Shown: positions 1-11,989, counted from the stretch's first letter. The stretch is 64,000 nucleotides of DNA from Myotis daubentonii (GCF_963259705.1 NC_081840.1:2841562-2905561); one strand, 5' to 3'. Made by a program: numbers and translations. The notes: generated by a model from the letters alone, not told the origin.

Positions 1-1720
1 AAAATATTGTGGCAGTTAACTGGTTACGTATTACTTTAAGGTTAAAATGGAAGGGGATGCTGGGAGGTCGGGAAAGGTAGGGAGGGCAGGTGGGTGCTCA
101 GGGAGGCAGCTCTGTCGTGGCCAGAGAAGCAGGGGCCATCCTGAAGGCAGGCGTCCCCCTGGCGTTTCCCTGGGGTGTTCATTTGTGTTGTGGGGGGAAG
201 TCTCCTTAGTGAAATGAGTTTGGGAAACTCTGGGTAAATCTTTACTGCAGGACATCTCAGCCCCTAGCAAATATCACCATCCAAGTGGGAGCAACAATGC
301 AGAGTTTCCCAAACTTATCTGAGCAGGGAGCTATTTTTTTAATCACCTGCAGGGTCCCATGGAACACACTTTGCAAAATGCTGCTGTGGGTGAGAAGGTC
401 TGCCGTGTCGTGCCGAGGGCAGATGGCAGGTAGTTAGCCCTCTCGGCCATGGCCAGGGAACTGGTTGGTGAGGCATGATGAGGACGCCGAGAGCTTCCCC
501 TCCCTCGCACACACCTGTCGCGCCTTCTGGGCTCACATGCCCAGGTGCTCAGAGACGGTGATTCAGATGCGGGTTGCCTTGCCCTCTGCAACTTGATGGC
601 ATCCGCTGAAAGTCTGCTCATACAGCAGAGTGATGGACATTCCTGGTTCTGAGTGGCAGCACCACCTGCTGCTGCCGGAGCCCCAGCCCACCAGCCTCCT
701 CCCTGGGCATGACGTGGAGGGCAGCTGAGGTACAAGAGGCCGCGTGGACAGCCTGTCAGACAGCGGGGAGGTGGCCGGCCGTGGTTACACAAGCCATCAC
801 CTTGGGCCTATTAATATTAACTCAACCTCCAGCACGGGGAACATCAGCAACCTCCCAGTCACCGCCCTGATAAATATTATTGTGCTCCTGTTGCTGGCTA
901 GAGCTCCATGCCTCTCACCTGGCCTTCAAGTGTGATCTTGCCTAATCCCTCCTAACTACGCAGCTTTCATTCCCTGTGGCCACATGTGGGGGAACGTCTC
1001 TCCCATGGGACAGGATGACTGAGCAGGAGCCGGGGAATGGTCAGCCAGGGGATTGCAGAATCGCCACCTGGAGCCATTTCAATAGCTGTGCCATCAGGGC
1101 TGCTGCTCAGAAGATATTTCTTCCCAGTGGGCATTTCCTGGATTGCTGTCTACCTTTTTGATGCCTAGTCACTGCTCACATGAAATGAGCTTATGAAGAA
1201 CTAGACTCAGTCAGCCAACCATTGTCTCATTCAACCCTCTTGTACTGAGTGACTCATTCATTCATTCAATCATCTCATGCTAAGTGCCAGCCATGTCCAG
1301 TCCTGGGCCACACACTGTGCACCGTGTAAGTTTCATGTAAGCTCTGCAAACAATTATGAATTATAAACAGCTTTGTAAAAGGTGGCAAGAGCTTGGCAGA
1401 AACTTTCTTTTCCTGCTGCCGCTTCAGAGCACTGTCTTTTGGGACAATGGGGACAGTGGTGCAGGCTGTGGCTGCACATGGATGCCTTGTAGAGGTCACA
1501 TGGTCTGAAATCCAGCCCATGCTGAGCCTGCCCTCGGGTGCACCCTGGTATATGCCAACATCCATCTAGTAAAGGAGGTACTCTTTTTATTTGGAACAAA
1601 GATGCTACTACTCCAGAGGGTATGTGGGGAAACGAGCATAATGAAATGTTGGCACAATCTATATGGTCATTTAAGGCATTCACTTTTTAAAAAAATCCTT
1701 CTACTTTGCATTGATTATTT
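1..1720. other. gene-free unique DNA
   Basis: I see no exon with homology I recognise and no clear repeat here. Open frames are short and lack splice context. Near 800-900 there is an AT-rich patch inside otherwise GC-balanced sequence, with a TTAATATTAAC motif at about 811-821 and GATAAATATT at about 869-878. These resemble liver HNF1 and FOXA sites but are unproven. By synteny this is the side facing SERPINA2/SERPINA1. Confidence 0.5.
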
Positions 1721-1723
1721 TAA

Positions 1724-1909
1724 ATATATATTTTTATTGATTTCAGAGAAGGGAGAGGGAGAGAGAGAGAGATAGAAACATCAATGATGAGAGAGAATCA
1801 TTGATCAGCAGCCTCCTGCATGCGCCCCACTGGGGATCGAACCCACAACGAACCATGGCCTCCAGGTTCATAGGACGAAGCTCAACCATTGAGCCACCCC
1901 AGCCAGGCT
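1724..1909 (-). mobile_element. VES-type tRNA-derived SINE
   Basis: Read on the minus strand it has the tRNA-like head (GGCTGGGGTGGCTCAATGG), a B-box-like region, the CCCCAGTGGGG-type core, a CT-rich stretch and an A-rich tail. This is the vesper bat VES family. Confidence 0.85.
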
Positions 1910-1984
1910 ACTTTGCACTGTTTTAAACTGTCAGAGTAAAACGTGGGGGGGGGGGGGTGCCATTCCTCATGAAGTTATGCACGG

Positions 1985-2400
1985 GCCAGAGAGATGCTGC
2001 TTTGGGTTGAACTGGGCCTCACCCCTGCCAGATATATATGTTAAAGTTCTAACCCTCAGCACCTTACAGTAGGAGGTAGAGTCTTTATAGAGGTAATCAA
2101 CTTAAATGAGGCCTTTAGGACTGGCCTCAACCCACTGGGACTGGTGTCCTAGTAAGAAGGGACATTTGGGCACAGAGACATGAGCATTAAGGGAAGATGG
2201 CATGAAGAGGCAGTGAGGACACCCTGTGAGCACGAAGATGAGCAAGGAGAGGGGCTGGAGCAGATCCTCCCCTCAGAGTGCTCAGGAGGGACTGACCTTG
2301 CCAGCAGCCGGATTTCAGGCGGACAGCCTCCAGAACTGGGGGGAAACATCTCAGTGTGTGTGGCACTTAGCTACGGCATGCCTGGCAAACGAACACCAGT
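1985..2400 (+). repeat. MLT1-like ERVL-MaLR LTR remnant
   Basis: The order of motifs fits a degraded MLT1-type solitary LTR: a GTTAAAGTTCTAACCC-like start, GTCTTTATAGAGGTAATCAA, TCCTAGTAAGAAGGGAC, and later CCTCCAGAACTG. No retroviral coding region is present. The family is recognised by eye; a RepeatMasker run would settle the subfamily. Confidence 0.6.
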
Positions 2401-2779
2401 GCCTTGCCCTAGTCTGTGTAGAGGGAGGCACCCTGGCTAGCAGCACCTGATCGCCTCCTCGAGCTCCCAGGGTGGGCCCTAATGTAAGGAGAGCTTGGGC
2501 CGGGGCTTAGTAGAGGGACGCCCTACTGCAGGGCTTGGAGAGCTGGGAACGGCCAGGGCTCATGTTTGCCGTGGGAAGAAGTGAGTGATGAGGGAAGTCA
2601 TTGCCCATTGGGATGGAGACCAGCTACCGTCCAATAATGACCATATAGGCCAAGAGCTTAGCCACCACTGACTGTGACACCCAGTGCTATTCCACAAATA
2701 AAGGCACGACGAAAGGTTTAAAACCCACAGGAACCCAAGCAAACAGGCATGGCGGACAGTGGTTGGAGACTGGGTTCTC

Positions 2780-2935
2780 TCTTGGCACTAACACTCCTGA
2801 GCTGTATTGCCTCGGGGGAGCCACATAAACTCAACCTTCCCATTCACAACGCCACAGGGTGCTGGGAGTATTAAATAAGGTATTACAAGCCATGCTCTAA
2901 GCCCATAGTAGGTGCTTAAGAAATAGGGGGAGAGG
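2780..2935 (+). repeat. MIR SINE remnant
   Basis: The core and 3' part match the MIR pattern: CTGAGCTGTATTGCCTC, then TTAAATAAGGTATTACA and GCCCATAGTAGGTGCTTAAGAAAT. It is an ancient, diverged copy. Confidence 0.55.
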
Positions 2936-3169
2936 ATCCAGAGACAGGATTGAGAGAACCTCACGAGGACTTACACACAGGCTCAAAGGCTTGTTTATTC
3001 AATAAACAAACAGCTACAGGTGAAGGCCAGCAGGACTGGGAGGTCAAAAACCAATCCTTGGCTGATATCAAGAGTTTATCCTCATTAGGCACGGTGAGAA
3101 CTGGCTATGATTTCTTGTCGTTCAGAGAAAATACGCAGTGGAATAGAAAGAACACTTGCTCGTAAGGTA

Positions 3170-3275
3170 AGAGATTCTCATTCTCACTTGGCCTCGGGCT
3201 GTGTGACCATTGGGAAGTAAGTCCCTGAGGCCTGTCGGAACCTCTGCTTTCTCATCTATAACGTGAGGGTGCAGT
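3170..3275 (+). repeat. MIR SINE remnant
   Basis: A short piece with the MIR signature GGGCTGTGTGACCATTGGG followed by CTCTGCTTTCTCATCTATAA. Confidence 0.5.
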
Positions 3276-3864
3276 CTAGACTACAAGCAGGAAACATGCG
3301 GCAAGTGCAGCTCCTGCTCTCACACCCACAGACAGACATCACCCATCACCATGGCCCTATTTTCATCATCCTGCAGACACGGCCTCAGAATCCTCAAGGT
3401 GATCCTCCAGGAACCACCCGCACAGATCCAGGCACCGTGTGCTGTGCTGTCCAGATGGCCTCTAAAATGCCTTCCAGTTCCTGTTTTCTGAGCCTGGTTC
3501 CTTTCTTGGCCAGATAAGACTTCATTTTGCATCTTTCAAAACTGTCATTATTATTTGGGAGATTGCACCGCCCGGGGTCTTGCATCTGCCGTTGTCCTAC
3601 TTCTCCCCATCTTCTTTCAGACCAGATGTCCCACATCCTCACCAGGTCCTGAATTGGGGTAATTCCAGTGTTTTAAGTAAGCTGGCTTCCACTGCTCAGC
3701 CCAAGAGAGTCATGGTTAGAAGTAAGGTACCCTCACACAGAGAGATGGGAGTCTCAGATGCCTTCTCAGTTTTCCAGGCATTCCTATCAATTATTTACAA
3801 TTGATGGGTCAGAAAAAAAATGGTCACTGGCCATTTTATCCCTAAAAAAGTATGTTCAAAGAAA
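3276..3864. other. gene-free unique DNA
   Basis: No gene or clear repeat seen. Short open frames on both strands overlap each other and have no family resemblance. Confidence 0.4.
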
Positions 3865-3872
3865 CTCCAGAG

Positions 3873-4075
3873 CAGTGGTTCTCAACCTGTGGGTCGCGAC
3901 CCTTTCACAGGGGTCGCCTAAGACCATCGGAAAACACATATATAATTACATATTGTTTTTGTGATTAATCACTATGCTTTAATTCTGTTCAATTTGTAAC
4001 AATGAAATTGGGGGTCACCACAACATGAGGAACTGTATTAAAGGGTCGCAGCATTAGGAAGGTTGAAAACCACTG
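3873..4075 (+). mobile_element. non-autonomous hAT element (MITE)
   Basis: The ends are the inverted repeat CAGTGGTTCTCAACCT and its complement GGTTGAAAACCACTG. The flanking 8-mers CTCCAGAG and CTCTAGGG are a decayed 8-bp target duplication, the hallmark of hAT. Further copies of the family lie at 38681-38892 and 59182-59392. Confidence 0.85.
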
Positions 4076-4096
4076 CTCTAGGGCAAATTGAGAAAA

Positions 4097-4102
<6 letters not shown>

Positions 4103-4140
<38 letters not shown>
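4103..4140. repeat. (GT)n microsatellite
   Basis: An uninterrupted GT dinucleotide run of about 38 bases. Confidence 0.95.
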
Positions 4141-4142
<2 letters not shown>

Positions 4143-4339
4143 TTATAGATAATGGCTCCAAACCAGTGCCGTGTAAATAGCTTTCTTTTTAATACTCAAG
4201 ACTAAACCTTCAAACCACCCTTCCACCTCTCCTTTTACCTCTGCGGCAACCTGAGAATGTGCCCATTCTCTAGAAGTTACCTGTTATAGTAGGATGTACA
4301 TATGGGTATCACAGCTCTTCATGCCAAGCCTGCCTCAAT

Positions 4340-4480
4340 CTCTACAAACTGTTTGTTTTTCAACAAGTTACTCAATCTTTCCTGGAATTATCTGCAAAAT
4401 AGGACCAACGCCTCCTCACAGGGGCATTTTAGCACATAGCACATATTATTACTCAGAAGACATTCAGCAAATAAATAAAA
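4340..4480 (+). repeat. MIR SINE remnant
   Basis: MIR-like core: CAAGTTACTCAATCTTTCC, CTGCAAAATAGGACCAA, then TAGCACATAGCACATATTATT. Confidence 0.5.
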
Positions 4481-4959
4481 TTGGCTTCTATTCTTGTATG
4501 TTCTGTGATCATTATTAGCACTATTTCTATATTGATCTGTCAGCCCTTGGGCTTTTGCACAGAGAAGTGCGATACTGCTCAGGCCCGGGAGAATGCCAAC
4601 GGGTACAGCGCTAATGAACGAGCTGGAAGCACGGCGGGAGCCCAGGGACGCAGAGCCCGCCTGGAGCACTACTCAGAGGCTGCTTGGCCTGCACATCCTC
4701 TTCCCGCTAGTGGCTGCCCACATTCCGCCCACCCTTCAGGACCCAGCTCACGTCCACTGAGCATTCAAGCCTCTTACTCTGTCTCGGGGCGAAGCTTAAC
4801 CTTTCCTAATTCTAGATGATTTCTATTTGCTCAGCATAACCTTGTCAAGTCAAGGGTCTTTCAGTCAATTCAGGTTTGCCCAGTCCAGAGTTTCATACAG
4901 AAGAAATAGGCGCCCATAGTCTCAGGTGAGACATGCCACTAATGGCAGCCATAGGATTA
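4481..4959. other. gene-free unique DNA
   Basis: No gene or clear repeat seen in this stretch. Confidence 0.4.
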
Positions 4960-4967
4960 CTCTAAAT

Positions 4968-5036
4968 CAGCGGTCACCAGCGGGTGGTCCACAGACCACT
5001 GGTGGTCTCTGAGGTCCGAAAGGTTGGTGACCACTG
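4968..5036. mobile_element. 69-bp palindromic hAT MITE
   Basis: The ends CAGCGGTCACC and GGTGACCACTG are inverted repeats, and most of the element folds back on itself around ACCACTGGTGGT. It is flanked by CTCTAAAT and CTCTAAAC, a near-perfect 8-bp target duplication. It is too small to code for anything. Confidence 0.8.
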
Positions 5037-5094
5037 CTCTAAACCCTCCCTCAATGCATACTCAGGGTTAAGTATATAGCAAGTACTTCAAAAA

Positions 5095-5655
5095 TTGATA
5101 GATGGGAGGGAGGATAGATGCATGGATAGATGGATAGATGCTGAATGGATGGACAAATGGACAGACAGGTGGGAGGATGGATGAGAAGATAGATGAATGG
5201 ATGGATGGATAGATAGATGAATGGATGGAGAGGTAGATGGGAAGATTGGTGGGTGGGTGGATAGGTAGTGGCTACATGGATGGATGGATGGATGGATGGA
5301 TGGATGGATGGATGGATGGATAGATATAGAGAGAGAGAGATGGGAGGACTGGTGGGTGGGTGGATAGGTTGTGGTTGCATGGATTGGATGGATGTAATGA
5401 TGGATGAGTGGATGGATAGGTGGGTGGAGAGGTGGACGGAAGGATTGGTAGATGGATAGATAGATGGATGGGGGGGTGGATAAGTGGATGGATGGGTGGG
5501 TGGAGAGGTGGATGGGAGGATTGGTAGATGGATAGATAGATGGATGGGGGGGGGATAAGTGGATGGGTGGGTGGGTGGAGAGGTGGACGGGAGGATTGGT
5601 AGATGGATGGATAGATGGATGGGGGGGGCGATAAGTGGATGGATGGGTGGGTGGG
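5095..5655. repeat. GGAT/ATAG-rich tetranucleotide repeat
   Basis: About 560 bases of GGAT, GATA and GGTG variants, with a pure GGAT run near 5276-5320 and larger repeated blocks near 5455-5650. Both strands stay open in some frames (Ile-His-Pro-Ser or Met-Asp-Gly-Trp repeats). That is a by-product of the period, not evidence of a protein. Confidence 0.95.
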
Positions 5656-5659
5656 AAAA

Positions 5660-6744
5660 CACTTTTCCTACAGAGTGTGGCATCTGTCCTTCCTCCTCAG
5701 CCTTTCTGACAGTATAGTGAGGCCACGCTCTATGGCCAGGACCCTTCAGCAGTTCCTGTTCCTCTAGATCCCCATGCACTAGTAAGCACTGCACACCATG
5801 TACCCAAAAGATGTGGGTGCAGTGGGATGAGGGCTAGAACATTTGCCTGAGGAGGAGCCCTGATCTTCCCACGTGTTTCTGCATCTCTGGCCACCAGAGT
5901 CAGCTGTTGATGTTGGCTACCCTCTTTACTCCTCAGCCAGGACAGCTGACCTTGGGTAAGCCACATTACCTCCCTGGTTTGGTTGTGAGGATTACAGAGA
6001 GTGTGACTATGAGTCCTCTCAACGGTTCAAAGGATGGTGCTTTTGTGAAGAGACCATGTAGAAAGTTGTGGGAAGGGTTAGAGGAAAACCCAGGAGGGTG
6101 TCTGGTGAGACACCCAGCGGGTAGCAAAGCCAGGGGCTCTCACCTGCCCAAGAGAGTCCTTAGTTCTGGGGAGCAGTTGCTCTGTACTTGGGCCCTTTCA
6201 TGCTCCCACTGTCTTAAGTAAATACTTCATATCTTCACTTCCCATCACACCTCCAGCACCTCCTGCCCCAATCACTCTCAGCTGGTCACCTTATTTCCTT
6301 TTTCATCTGCCCACGGCCTGCCGCTGGGCTCACGTCCCACCTTCCCTGAGGTCACCCCTCCACCTAGGCATTGGTTGTGTTTTATCTTACCCACTCAAGG
6401 ACCTCACACAGGCAATCCTGCCCTGTCTCATCCATCACAAATCTTCCCTACCTTCTAGGCTTTTCTACCAGGATGCAGACATGCTCTTATGTCTGCTATC
6501 TTACAATGGATGGATGGATGTTTTGGGGGCTTTTTCAGGCTGACAACTTGTGAATTCATAGGCCACACCGGGACCAAAGGGTGCAATCATATCACCCCTC
6601 TATACCTGGACCCAACACCGCCATGGACCCTCTGGGCCCCAGAATCAGCCCTGGGGGATTCCTCAGGATCAAGCCCATTACCTCTTCTCTGACACAGGAC
6701 AAGGCAGGGAAGGAATGAATGAAGATGGAGGCAGGCAAGCTCTG
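5660..6744. other. gene-free unique DNA
   Basis: No recognisable exon or repeat. Short open frames overlap on both strands. Confidence 0.4.
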
Positions 6745-6860
6745 TGTAAGGGCTTTAACTTAGGTATCTAGGCTCAAATTCTCATTCCTCTACTCAGCAA
6801 TGTGACTTATATGGTCATCTAGCTGTTCTGTGCCACAAGTTCCCAGTCTGCCAGGTGGGA
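6745..6860 (+). repeat. MIR SINE remnant
   Basis: Diverged MIR-like text: CAATGTGACTTATATGGTC followed by TGTGCCACAAGTTCCCAGTCT. Confidence 0.4.
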
Positions 6861-6898
6861 AAAGCAACAGTCATTAGCATTTTCAGCACCTACTAGGC

Positions 6899-7133
6899 CA
6901 ATGATGGCGAACCTTTTGAGCTCGGCGTGTCAGCATTTTGAAAAACCCTAATTTAACTCTGCTGCCATATCACATATAGAAATTTTTTGATATTTGCAAC
7001 CATAGTAAAACAAAGATTTATATTTTTGAGATTTATTTTATATATTTAAATGCCATTTAACAAAGAAAAATCAACCAAAAAAATGAGTTCGCGTGTCACC
7101 TCTGACATGCGTGTCATAGGCTCGCCATCACTG
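6899..7133 (+). mobile_element. non-autonomous hAT element
   Basis: The inverted ends CAATGATGGCGAACC and CTCGCCATCACTG are flanked on both sides by the exact 8-bp duplication TACTAGGC. A near-identical copy in the opposite orientation lies at 18300-18534. Confidence 0.9.
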
Positions 7134-7139
7134 TACTAG

Positions 7140-7335
7140 GCTCTGCTCTCTGCTCTCTCCACATATTTCCTCACCTAATCTTCACACAACCTAGAGATTC
7201 CCAGAACTAGGCCCTCCATTTCTCAGCTGAGGCACAGGGAGTTTGCCTAACGCTGCTCAATATGGCTCAGCTAAGGTCTGGATTCGAATCCGGAGTCCGT
7301 GCTCTTGACGGCTACACTATCCTAGATGCTAATAA
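7140..7335 (-). repeat. MIR SINE remnant
   Basis: On the minus strand this is the MIR core. On the plus strand it shows CTCACCTAATCTTCACACAAC, CTGAGGCACAGGGAG and the tRNA-like GATTCGAATCCGGAGTCCG. Confidence 0.65.
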
Positions 7336-7339
7336 TACC

Positions 7340-8410
7340 TCTAGCATATGGCTCTTGTGAGGATCAATTAGGTTAATACACTCAAAACGCCAGAGCTGGC
7401 ACCCGGCGAGGGGTCGGGAAACACCAGCCACTGGCCTCTCTGGGGGCAGCCCCAGGGCTCAGCACTGTGAACCAGAGCAGCAGGAACTGGCAAGTGGGAA
7501 GTGAGAGGAAGATAAATGGTGCGAGCCAGCCCAAGTGGAACAAACTGATGGTCCCGCTGGGCTGTGTTACTATCTGTCCAGGAGGAGGACAGCCCAGAGG
7601 CAGCACAGACCTGCTCCATCTAGGAATGTAGGAACGGCCAGAGGCTGAGTTTTAGGTAGAACCAGTGGTCCCAGCAATGCTGGCCTGCACAGTCACAGGG
7701 AAGGGACCCAGGTGTTTCTCCTGACCCCCGACAGCCAAAAGGCAGGCTGCAGGACCACCGACGGCCACCTCAGGTCCAGCCTCTGCAGCCCGAGATTTAG
7801 CCCAAACCTACCCATGCCACCCACCCCTATGCTGGCCATGAGTACTGGTTGGCATCCTTCTTGGCCAACACAGAGCATGATTCCTCAGTTAAACACCTGG
7901 CCAAAGGTCAGCAAAGGCCAGCCAAGACTCGTCCCTTGGCAACTCTGATCACGGCAGGTTCTGGCTTGACGTGACCTGTCCCATGCTAGACAAGACCCGC
8001 ACCCTGTCTTCCCAGGGCCCAGATTTCAGAGGGTGCTGCCTTAGCCACACAAGCTGAGGAGGTTAGGGGACCCTGAGCCACACTCCCAGGCCCAGCTTCT
8101 GTGAGTGGCAGAGTTGGAATAGAGGAACCCAGAACAAGACCTCTGTAATAGATTTCAGACGAGGTGGTTAAGACTTAGAGAGCTGGGGCCAGAAGCCCTC
8201 CAGGATTTGGGGTGAACCCTGAAAGACTGTAAGACATTCTCAAATGAGGCCCAGATGCAGCAGTGACTGTTCCAGAGGGGACAACTGAACTGGCCTCCTA
8301 CTAAGCAGGGAGCAGGTCCCACTCACCTGAAGGTTGCTAGGTTCTGGCGGACACAGACCAGTGGTTCAGGAAACACACAATAAAAGAATGAACATCTGAC
8401 CCAAAAGGGC
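7340..8410. other. gene-free unique DNA
   Basis: No gene or clear repeat seen. GC content is moderate. Confidence 0.4.
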
Positions 8411-8415
8411 TTCTG

Positions 8416-8630
8416 AGCCCTGACCCGCGTGGCTCAGTTGGCTGAGTATTCTTTCATGCACCAAAGGGTCATGGGTTCAAGTCCTCATCAGGGCACATAT
8501 CTAGGTTGTGGTTTGATCCTGGTACAGGGTGTGGTCAAGGCACATAGGGGAGGCAACGGATCATGTTTCTCTCTCTCTCCCTCTCCCTCTGCTTTCCTCT
8601 CTCTCTAAATATTAATTTTTTAAAATTATC
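8416..8630 (+). mobile_element. VES-type SINE
   Basis: tRNA-like head GTGGCTCAGTTGGCTGAG, B-box-like GGGTTCAAGTCC, then the CT-rich stretch and an A/T-rich tail. Confidence 0.85.
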
Positions 8631-8729
8631 TTTTAAAAAGTGCTTTTGAAAAATGGTATTTTCTTTTTAAAAAATTACTTTTCTATCTTAAGCGGCTAAG
8701 AGGTTGATGATTAAAGAAAAGATATTTTT

Positions 8730-8914
8730 GGCCTGGCTGGTGTGGCCCAGTGGTTGAGCATTGACCTATGAACCAGGAGGTCATGGTTTGATTTCCAGTC
8801 AGGGCACATACCAGGATTGCAGGCTCAGTCCCCAGTAGGGAGCATGCAGGTGGCAGCTAATCCATGACTTTCTCTCATCATTGATGTTTCCATCTCTCCC
8901 TCTCTGTTGTCTCT
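8730..8914 (+). mobile_element. VES-type SINE
   Basis: Starts GGCCTGGCTGGTGTGGCCC and continues through CAGGAGGTCATGGTTTGAT, CCCCAGTAGGG and a CT-rich 3' part. Confidence 0.85.
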
Positions 8915-8926
8915 GAAATATACATA

Positions 8927-9252
<326 letters not shown>

Positions 9253-9520
9253 AAACTTGCTTAATTAGACCTGGTTTCTGATTTAGCTAAACTTTTTCCA
9301 GCCCAGTGAAACACCCCAACTTCTCTTTCAGGTAATTGTCAGCAACACAATAGTAAATATCAACATGAAGCAGATTATTACTGTAAATCATGCAGGGAAA
9401 ACAAAGGGTAAAATATTTACCTGCAGCAGTGTTTGACTATGTTCTGCACAGTGAGAAAACCTGGTCATTTTCAAGATCCACCACTTCTTACTTCTTTTCA
9501 GTCGGGTCAAGTTTCTAAGC

Positions 9521-9727
9521 CAATGGTTCTCAACCTTGGCTGGGGAATCTTTTTAAAATCCTGATTTCTGGGCCTCATCCTCTGGAAATTCTGTTTCTTT
9601 GTTATGGGGGTGAGGCCACAACATTAGGAACAAAGAAACAGAATTTCCGGATGATGTGGCCCAGAAATCATGATTTTAAAAAGATTCCCAGGGGATTCTA
9701 ATGTGCAGCCAAGGTTGAGAACCACTG
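9521..9727 (+). mobile_element. near-palindromic hAT (Charlie-type) MITE
   Basis: The ends CAATGGTTCTCAACC and GGTTGAGAACCACTG are flanked by the perfect 8-bp duplication TTCTAAGC. The two halves are complementary over most of the 207 bases (for example CTGATTTCTGGGCC with GGCCCAGAAATCATG), so the RNA would form a long hairpin. Confidence 0.85.
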
Positions 9728-9769
9728 TTCTAAGCTTTCTAAATCTCCGTTTTCTGGCTAATGAAAAGA

Positions 9770-9897
9770 AAATAGTGAGTTTGTGTGTGTGGGGGGAGGT
9801 TGGGGGTTAATGGGGGGGATGAGGACACATTTGTAATACCTTAACTAATAATAAAAAAAAAAAAGAAAGGTAAAAAAAAAAAAGAAAGAAAGAAAGA
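9770..9897 (+). mobile_element. 5'-truncated L1 3' end
   Basis: A G-rich 3'-UTR fragment and A-rich tail between copies of AAAGAAAATAG, which look like a retrotransposition target duplication. Confidence 0.6.
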
Positions 9898-9899
9898 AA

Positions 9900-10300
9900 A
9901 AGAAAATAGGATTCCACCGAGTCTCCTATCTACCTACGCCAGGACTTCTGTAAGGTTCAAATGAGATGAGGCATGTGAAAACACTTCACAAACATTTGGT
10001 TAGAGTGTGAAATGTTTGCACCTGGCTATATAGCAAGTCGTGTTCCTGGGCTGAAGAAACTCCAAGGAGGCTAGTCGCTAGGGAGAGGAAGCCGGGTGTT
10101 GCTATGTGACGTCATTACCTGGCACCCACAGAGACCATTTCTGGGTTGGGCTGGGCTGTGGGCCGCATTTTGCACTATGGGGTCTTGGCAGTGTTGGCTG
10201 CAACTTGGTGGGGTGTCACTCCAGGATGGTGGCAGGACCTGTGTTCCACTTGGGGGAGCCGAGTGTTGGTTTGTCAGCACCAGTTCCGTGGTGCTATTTT
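9900..10300. other. gene-free unique DNA
   Basis: No gene or clear repeat seen. Confidence 0.4.
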
Positions 10301-10304
10301 TAAA

Positions 10305-10600
10305 CTAGAGGCCTGGTACGTGAATTTGTGCATGGGTGGGGTCCCTCAGCCTGGCCAGCGATTGGGGACAATCAAGGCCATCTCACCAGTCCCTATTGGG
10401 ACTGATCAGGGCAGCTGGGCCAGGGGGAGGGACCATCCACAGGAGGTTGGCTGGCCACAGGAGTTGGCTGTGGGAGCACACCAACCACCAGGGGGCAGCT
10501 CCTGCATTGAGTGTCTGCCCCCTGTTGGTCAGTGCACATCACAGCTGTCGTCCAGTCATCTGGTTGTAACAGTAGCTTAGGCTTTTATATATATATAGAT
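10305..10600 (-). mobile_element. Helitron (non-autonomous)
   Basis: Plus-strand CTAGAGGCCTGGTACGTGAA is the complement of the Helitron 3' end. The other end carries TTAGGCTTTTATATATA, the complement of the 5' end. A second 5'-end fragment follows at about 10600-10670 (ACACTTAGCCTTTTATATA). Confidence 0.8.
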
Positions 10601-10679
10601 GGCCAGTGCACATCGTAGCTACTGGTCAGACGGACACTTAGCCTTTTATATACAGAGATATATATAGACATATATAGAT

Positions 10680-11320
10680 ATACAGCGATATAGAAAAGGT
10701 ATTTTTTTCAGGCATTATCTAAGTAGAATCCAGTACTTGATGGGCACCAGTCACTGAAGAGATAAAATAACAATTCTAGCAGTGGTTCTCTTGACTGAGC
10801 TCTTACTATGTGCCTGCTGCTATGTTAGGATCACATACCATTTGCTCTTTACAGCAATCCCATGTGTTTATATATGTATATGTGTATATGCTATGTGTGT
10901 ATGTTAAGTGTATGTATATTTTAAAGAAATATTTGAGAATAAATTTTTCTTTACCCTTAAATATGTGTATATTTCCTCTGAATTTGAAATATTAGTTTTC
11001 AGTAGTGACCAACTTCAGGAAATTTAGCACTGTTACAATACTTTTATCTAACATGCCATCCATATTCCAATTTTGTCACTTTTCCCAATAAAGATCATCA
11101 TAGCACATGTGTCTTCCAGTCCAGGATCTACACACTGCATTGAATACGCATTCAAGGATGACTCACTGGTCTTTCAGGGGTCACCCCAAATCCTGAGAGG
11201 AGCTTCTTGTCACAGACACCCAAGAATCACCACCTCCTCCTCTTAAATCATACCTCTTTAGTCTCCTGCAAGAGGGAACACATTTTGTCTTTTATGACGC
11301 TGCCATTTTGAAAGAACACA
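10680..11320. other. AT-rich gene-free DNA
   Basis: No gene recognised. It contains TATG/TGTA-rich low-complexity sequence near 10866-10925. Part may be old L1 sequence, but I cannot place it. Confidence 0.35.
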
Positions 11321-11329
11321 ATCCCTGTT

Positions 11330-11627
11330 ATCACTAAAGGATGTCAACATACATATGAAAAAGGAGAAATTTGGCCCCTACTTCACACCCTACACAAAAA
11401 TCAAATCCAGATGGTTTGCAGATCTAAATGTGAAAACTAAAGCAATAAAAGCTTCTAAAAAATAAGAAAGCATGTTTCACAACCTGGGAGTAGGTGAGTA
11501 TCTTAAAATAAACATAAGCAGCACTAACTGTAGAAGGGTAAATGAAAGAATTGGACTCCACTGAAATCATGAACTATATTTACCCAAAGATTCCATAAAG
11601 AAAGGAAAAGCCAAGTCACGAACTTAG

Positions 11628-11690
<63 letters not shown>

Positions 11691-11770
11691 CACCCAACCC
11701 ATAGGAAAAAGATAACTTGACAGGTTATCTTACATAAACAGGCACTTCTCAAAAGATAATATCCTTGGCT
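11330..11770 (+). mobile_element. L1 ORF2 3'-region fragment
   Basis: Text typical of the end of L1 ORF2: CCTACACAAAAATCAAATCC, then AGATCTAAATGTGAAAACTA and AGCAATAAAAGCTTCTAAA. It is full of stops and split by an AT microsatellite, so it is a dead copy. Confidence 0.7.
11629..11687. repeat. (AT)n microsatellite
   Basis: An uninterrupted AT dinucleotide run of about 58 bases inside the L1 fragment. Confidence 0.95.
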
Positions 11771-11989
11771 AAGGAGGAGAAACTATATTATTTTTTTACC
11801 CAGAAAGCCCTGTCTCTTAATATCCAAAAATGTAGTAGCTTAAAATAACCATTAATTATACTCTTGGGCTCTGTGAATAGGAATTTAGATACGACACAGT
11901 AGGAATGATTTGTCTCGGTTCTAGGATGTCTATGAACTCAACTGCAGGTTTTTACTGTTTGTAGTAAAAGGCAACCACCATAATATCAA

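Noticed and set aside
1985..2400. Endogenous retrovirus with coding capacity
   Set aside because: Only an old MLT1-like solitary LTR pattern is visible; no gag, pol or env-like frame is nearby.
5051..5794. 247-codon minus-strand open frame rich in His-Pro-Ser-Ile
   Set aside because: It is produced by the GGAT/GATA tetranucleotide repeat, which has no stop in this frame. There is no start context, splice site or homology.
8416..8500. tRNA-like sequences with A and B boxes (here and at many other sites)
   Set aside because: They are the heads of VES SINEs followed by SINE bodies and A-rich tails, not functional tRNA genes.
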